This document shows, one piece after another, positions 61,125 through 64,000 of a stretch of DNA of 64,000 bases (position 1 is its first letter; every line of letters starts with the position of its first letter). The translations under genes were made by a program, and so were the position numbers. The stretch is from Gemmatimonadota bacterium (lineage in GTDB: Bacteria; Gemmatimonadota; Gemmatimonadetes; Gemmatimonadales; GWC2-71-9): the NCBI GenBank assembly GCA_003222115.1, contig QHUL01000051.1, positions 62,001 to 126,000 of the forward strand. Reading direction: 5' to 3'. The notes under the pieces are model-generated. The model was given only the letters and a program-made list of their open reading frames with translations, did not search any database and was not told the DNA's origin.

Positions 61125-61201
61125 CCTCACCCCTTGACCCCTTCTCCGCTTCGTCTTCGTTCCCCCTCTCCACGACGTGGAGAGGGGGACGGGGGGTGAG
61201 G
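61125..61201. repeat. Palindromic element at the 3' end of the ArnT-like gene
   Basis: The outer arms cctcacccc / ggggtgagg enclose a perfect 12-base stem ccccctctccac / gtggagaggggg with a 3-base loop. It covers the ArnT-like stop codon and reaches nearly to the asnB start. It encodes the tail HPPSPSPRRGEGERRRSGEG, a peptide string seen at the ends of many unrelated bacterial proteins that carry this kind of palindrome. Confidence 0.85.
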
Positions 61202-62818
61202 ACGGCAGGGGCCGTAGGCGGAGTAGTGACCGTTGTCGGCGAGGAGCGGCAGCGCCGCTTGCAGCCACGTGCGCGGGCCGGGCAGGCCGTCGTGCGTCAC
61301 GAAGACGGTCGGCGCGGCGCAGCGCGCCAACACCTCCAGCCAGAAATGCGGCGGCAGGAGCGGCGAGCCGGGGAGGGCCCGTAGCCGGAGGTGGTAGGCC
61401 GCGATGTAGTTGCTCGTCAGCTCCTCCGCGCCGGTCGTGGAGACGGGGATCGTGCGCCGGAGATAGAACGGCAGGCTCGGCGGGTAGGCCTCAACGGCGA
61501 GCACTGCTCCCCGCCCGGCGACGCCTCGCGCGATGGCGGCGGCGGAGCGGTCGTCGCCCACGGCGCGGAGCAGCGGGGCCGTGACGAACGGGAGGGCGAT
61601 CACCGGCAGCGCGTAGCCCGCAAGCCCGAGCGCGGGCGTGCCGGAGCGGGCGGCGAGCGCCACAAGCGCGGCGGCGGCCACGAGCGCGATCCCGACTGCG
61701 AACGAAGCCGCGGGGATCGCGGCCGCGACGGACGGCGCGAGCGGCAGCGACTGCGTGAGCAGCCGGGGTCCGAGGATGAGCGACGCGCCCACCAACGCCA
61801 GCAGCCCGGCGGCCACGCGCCCAGCCGCGTCGATCCCGTCGCGGGCGAGCACGCGGGCGGCGGCGAGGGCGATCGCCGGCATCAGCGGCAACATGTACTG
61901 CGGCAGCTTCGACTGGTTCAAGGAGAAGAGGGCCAGCGGCCCGAGCACCCAGCAGGTCAGGAACCACGCCTCCCGCGCGTGCTCGTTCACGCGGCGCGCG
62001 AGCCAGCCCCACCGCCAGCTCGGAAGCCCGGCTAGGGCGGGCACGATCCAGGGAAAGGCGGCCAGGGGGACGATGGGGAAGTAATACCAGAACGGGGCCG
62101 TGCGACGGAAGCTCGCCGTCGTGAAGCGATCGAGCGTCTCGCGCACGAACGCGTAGTGGGGGAACTCGGGGTGTCGCAGCGAGACCGCCACGAACCATGG
62201 TAGTGCGAGCAGCGCGAACGCCGCGAGGGCCCGCGGAGGAGCGAACCGGCGCACTGCGACCCCGGTGACGAGCGCCCAGGGGACGATCGCGCACAGCGGC
62301 ACGGCCACGGCGACCGGGCCCTTCGTGAGCGCGCCGAGCGCCATGGCGGCCCAGGCGAGCACCGGACGGTCGTCGTGGAAGCAGAGGATGGCCGCGGTCG
62401 TGAAGAAGGCGAGCGCGCCGTCGAAGATGGCCGTGTGCGCGTAGGCGAGGGTGAGCGGCAGCGTGGCGCATGCGAGCGCCGCGAGCCAGCCGGCATCCCG
62501 CCCCCAGCGCCTCCCCGCGTACCAGCCGACGAGCGCGAGCGTCCCGAGCGCGAAGACGTAGGCGGGCAGCCGCGCGGCCGTCTCGGTCGGCCCGAGCAGC
62601 TCCATCAGGGCGGCCGCGGCAGCGAAGTAGAGGATGGGCTTATCGAGGTAGGGGAGGCCGTCGAGGTGCGGGACGAGGTAGTCGTTCGTCTCCGCCATCT
62701 CGCGCGCCACCTCGGCGTTCCGCCCCTCGTCGGGGTCGAGCAGGCGGTAGCCGTTCAGGTTCCAACCGAGCGCGACGGCCGCCGCTAGAACGAGCAACGG
62801 GAGGGCGGCGCGCCTCAC
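61127..62818 (-). CDS. ArnT/PMT-like family-39 membrane glycosyltransferase
   Basis: 563 residues with about twelve membrane helices. The first periplasmic loop carries the acidic motif LLDPDEGRNAEVAREM typical of the GT39/83 family, with the catalytic Asp/Glu. It transfers a sugar from an isoprenyl phosphate to lipid or protein on the outer side of the membrane. The last ~25 residues, PHPPSPSPRRGEGERRR and on, come from a palindromic repeat and are unlike the rest. The ATG overlaps the stop of the DUF6941 gene. Confidence 0.9.
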   Translation of the reverse strand: MRRAALPLLVLAAAVALGWNLNGYRLLDPDEGRNAEVAREMAETNDYLVPHLDGLPYLDKPILYFAAAAALMELLGPTETAARLPAYVFALGTLALVGWYAGRRWGRDAGWLAALACATLPLTLAYAHTAIFDGALAFFTTAAILCFHDDRPVLAWAAMALGALTKGPVAVAVPLCAIVPWALVTGVAVRRFAPPRALAAFALLALPWFVAVSLRHPEFPHYAFVRETLDRFTTASFRRTAPFWYYFPIVPLAAFPWIVPALAGLPSWRWGWLARRVNEHAREAWFLTCWVLGPLALFSLNQSKLPQYMLPLMPAIALAAARVLARDGIDAAGRVAAGLLALVGASLILGPRLLTQSLPLAPSVAAAIPAASFAVGIALVAAAALVALAARSGTPALGLAGYALPVIALPFVTAPLLRAVGDDRSAAAIARGVAGRGAVLAVEAYPPSLPFYLRRTIPVSTTGAEELTSNYIAAYHLRLRALPGSPLLPPHFWLEVLARCAAPTVFVTHDGLPGPRTWLQAALPLLADNGHYSAYGPCRPHPPSPSPRRGEGERRRSGEGVKG

Positions 62819-63231
62819 CGCTCCGGAGGCCCCGATCCGGGCGGCAGCTGCGCCACCGTGACCGGCACTGCGGCCTTCTGCTCGCCGTCGATCGTGATCT
62901 CGAAACGGTACGTGCCGCCGCGCGGGAACGGCACGTCGAACACGAGGATCGCCCCCGCCTCGATCTCGGTGACCCCCGCGGGCGGCTCCGCGAAGGTCAC
63001 GCTGCCGTTGCCGCCCAGGATCTCCGTTCCCTGCTCGTCCACGAGACGAATCTGGACCGAATGCTCGCCGATCTCCGTGCGCTTCCCCTTGAGGCGCAGG
63101 ACGAGGTGGAGCCGAGGGTGCATCGCGGGGAACTGCTGCACCCAGATGTGCTGAAACACGCCGAGCACGGAGAGCTTTCCGGCTTGGTCGACGAGCGCGT
63201 AGTCGGCGACGACGGCGAAGTCGAGGTACAG
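62815..63231 (-). CDS. DUF6941-type small beta protein
   Basis: 138 residues if started at CTG 63231. The family pattern begins right there: LYLDFAVVADYALVDQAGKLSVLGVF, followed by FPAMHPRLHLVLRLKG and a terminal beta strand region (GTYRFEITIDGEQKAAVPV). No ATG or GTG is available before this conserved stretch, because a stop lies 9 bases upstream in frame; an internal ATG-like start would remove it. It is 4 bases after the cyclophilin stop. Function is not established. Confidence 0.7.
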   Translation of the reverse strand: MYLDFAVVADYALVDQAGKLSVLGVFQHIWVQQFPAMHPRLHLVLRLKGKRTEIGEHSVQIRLVDEQGTEILGGNGSVTFAEPPAGVTEIEAGAILVFDVPFPRGGTYRFEITIDGEQKAAVPVTVAQLPPGSGPPER

Positions 63232-63235
63232 TGGA

Positions 63236-63685
63236 CTACTTCACCCGGACCGATGTGACCTCGTCGTTCTGCTGGATCGCGTTCACCACGTCCATTCCCT
63301 CGGCGACCTGACCGAACACGGTGTGGACGCCGTCCAGGTGGGGCTGGGGCGCGTGGCAGATGAAGAACTGGCTGCCTCCCGTGTCCTTCCCGGCGTGGGC
63401 CATGGAGAGCGTGCCCGCGACGTGCTTGTGCACGTTGCGCTGCGTCTCGCACTTGATCGTGTAGCCCGGCCCGCCCGTGCCGACGCGGCCCTTGCCGCTC
63501 TTGGAATAGGGGTCGCCGCCCTGGACCATGAAGTTGGGAATCACGCGGTGGAACTTCGTCCCGTCATAGAACCCGGAATTGGCGAGCTTCTCGAAGTTGG
63601 CCACGGTGGCGGGGGCTTCGTCGCTGAACAGGTCCAGCACGATCGTGCCCCGCACGGTCTCCATCACCCCCTGCTTGTTCGGCAT
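63236..63685 (-). CDS. Cyclophilin-type peptidyl-prolyl cis-trans isomerase
   Basis: 149 residues, cytosolic (no signal peptide). The active-site segments [15 protein letters not shown] (Arg), [19 protein letters not shown] (Met, Gln, Phe) and [14 protein letters not shown] (His) are intact. It catalyses proline isomerisation in protein folding. ATG 63685 overlaps the stop of the aldo/keto reductase gene (ATGA). A second in-frame Met (METVRG) is a possible later start. Confidence 0.95.
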   Translation of the reverse strand: MPNKQGVMETVRGTIVLDLFSDEAPATVANFEKLANSGFYDGTKFHRVIPNFMVQGGDPYSKSGKGRVGTGGPGYTIKCETQRNVHKHVAGTLSMAHAGKDTGGSQFFICHAPQPHLDGVHTVFGQVAEGMDVVNAIQQNDEVTSVRVK

Positions 63686-64000
63686 CAGCTCCCCGCGGAA
63701 AGGTTTTCCTCGACTTGCGCGACGGTCTTCATCCCTACAATCACCACCGAGACCGTCTCGTTGTCCAGCACGAACTTGAGGGCGAGCTGGGCCGCCGTCA
63801 CGCCCGCCTGCTGCGCCAGCTCGCGCACCCGCTGGCCCAGCGCCGCCAGCTGCGCGACGTGGGACCGCGGCATGCGGCCGCGGATGTCCCCCTTCGACCA
63901 GGCCGCCTCGGCGGCGTACTGCCCGGCGAGGAACCCGTTGGCGAGCGGCTCGCGCGCGATCACGCCGACGTTGGCGGCGCGGGCTGCCGGCAGGAACTCC
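63685..64000 (-). CDS. Aldo/keto reductase, C-terminal part (5' end outside window)
   Basis: 104 residues are visible; the gene begins beyond the right edge. The segment [20 protein letters not shown], then [20 protein letters not shown] and a final VEENLSA match the C-terminal third of aldo/keto reductases, including the NADPH-binding loop before the helix. The catalytic Tyr, Lys, Asp and His lie outside the window. It overlaps the cyclophilin start (ATGA). Confidence 0.85.
   Translation of the reverse strand, partial: EFLPAARAANVGVIAREPLANGFLAGQYAAEAAWSKGDIRGRMPRSHVAQLAALGQRVRELAQQAGVTAAQLALKFVLDNETVSVVIVGMKTVAQVEENLSAGS

Overview
The window is about 70% G+C, densely packed and bacterial. 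Genes sit in short strand-coherent runs joined by ATGA, GTGA or CTGA stop/start overlaps. The mix of genes (extracytoplasmic-function sigma factor/zinc-finger anti-sigma/PDZ operons, M1, S9 and M19 exopeptidases, a MacA-MacB-TolC set, a plant/chlamydia-type FabI and a membrane Ser/Thr kinase) resembles Gemmatimonadota or a similar soil or sediment phylum. That placement is inferred from protein style, not from a marker gene. No rRNA, tRNA, CRISPR array, phage or transposase was seen. Both ends cut a gene: an isochorismatase-fold hydrolase on the left and an aldo/keto reductase on the right. No stretch longer than 300 bases lacks a gene.

Layout. 1-3.1 kb: hydrolase, class V aminotransferase and SerA. 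3.1-8.0 kb: a chemoreceptor, LeuS and a ferritin-like/VIT1 protein. 8.2-10.3 kb: ECF sigma, anti-sigma and PDZ protein. 10.3-13.6 kb: a PAS hybrid histidine kinase coupled to a heme-oxygenase-like diiron enzyme, with a divergent PadR regulator. 13.6-17.7 kb: a three-subunit molybdenum hydroxylase of the 4-hydroxybenzoyl-CoA reductase type. 17.7-22.5 kb: M19 dipeptidase, then an Hpt-receiver/HEAT/glycosyltransferase-2 operon. 22.6-27.5 kb: a duplicated membrane protein, a small Cys4 protein, a degenerate HD-domain membrane protein, FabI and FabH. 27.5-33.8 kb: S9 and M1 peptidases, an EamA transporter and a PhzF protein. 33.8-37.1 kb: DUF4173 protein, UppS, a winged-helix regulator and its membrane partner. 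37.1-42.2 kb: PHP protein, a four-gene plus-strand run ending in a small basic protein, an AIF-type flavoprotein and TrpS. 42.3-49.6 kb: cupredoxin, sensor Ser/Thr kinase, sulfite-oxidase-fold enzyme with its cytochrome b, an amidohydrolase and a cytochrome c. 49.6-57.3 kb: a soluble-sensor-free chemoreceptor and an ECF-sigma/Spy/TolC/MacAB operon. 57.3-64 kb: phospholipase D, HD protein, asparagine synthetase, ArnT-like glycosyltransferase, DUF6941 protein, cyclophilin and aldo/keto reductase.

The most unusual signal is a set of dispersed repeats made of 7- or 8-base tandem units, usually as two inverted arms. Two related copies are intergenic (8076-8152, 23801-23882) and two more lie between genes (23570-23630, 29989-30051). 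Others sit inside conserved genes: leuS, hcrB, hcrA and the S9 peptidase. There they are translated in frame. A different palindrome forms the C-terminus of the ArnT-like protein.

A second theme is start regions with a TAnnnT box 6-8 bases before the start codon and no usable ribosome-binding site. This suggests leaderless transcription. One AT-rich octamer at 46646-46653 could serve as the -10 box for two divergent genes at once. A third is a 21-base near-palindrome present twice around a winged-helix regulator operon, once over a consensus promoter and once over the uppS start codon.
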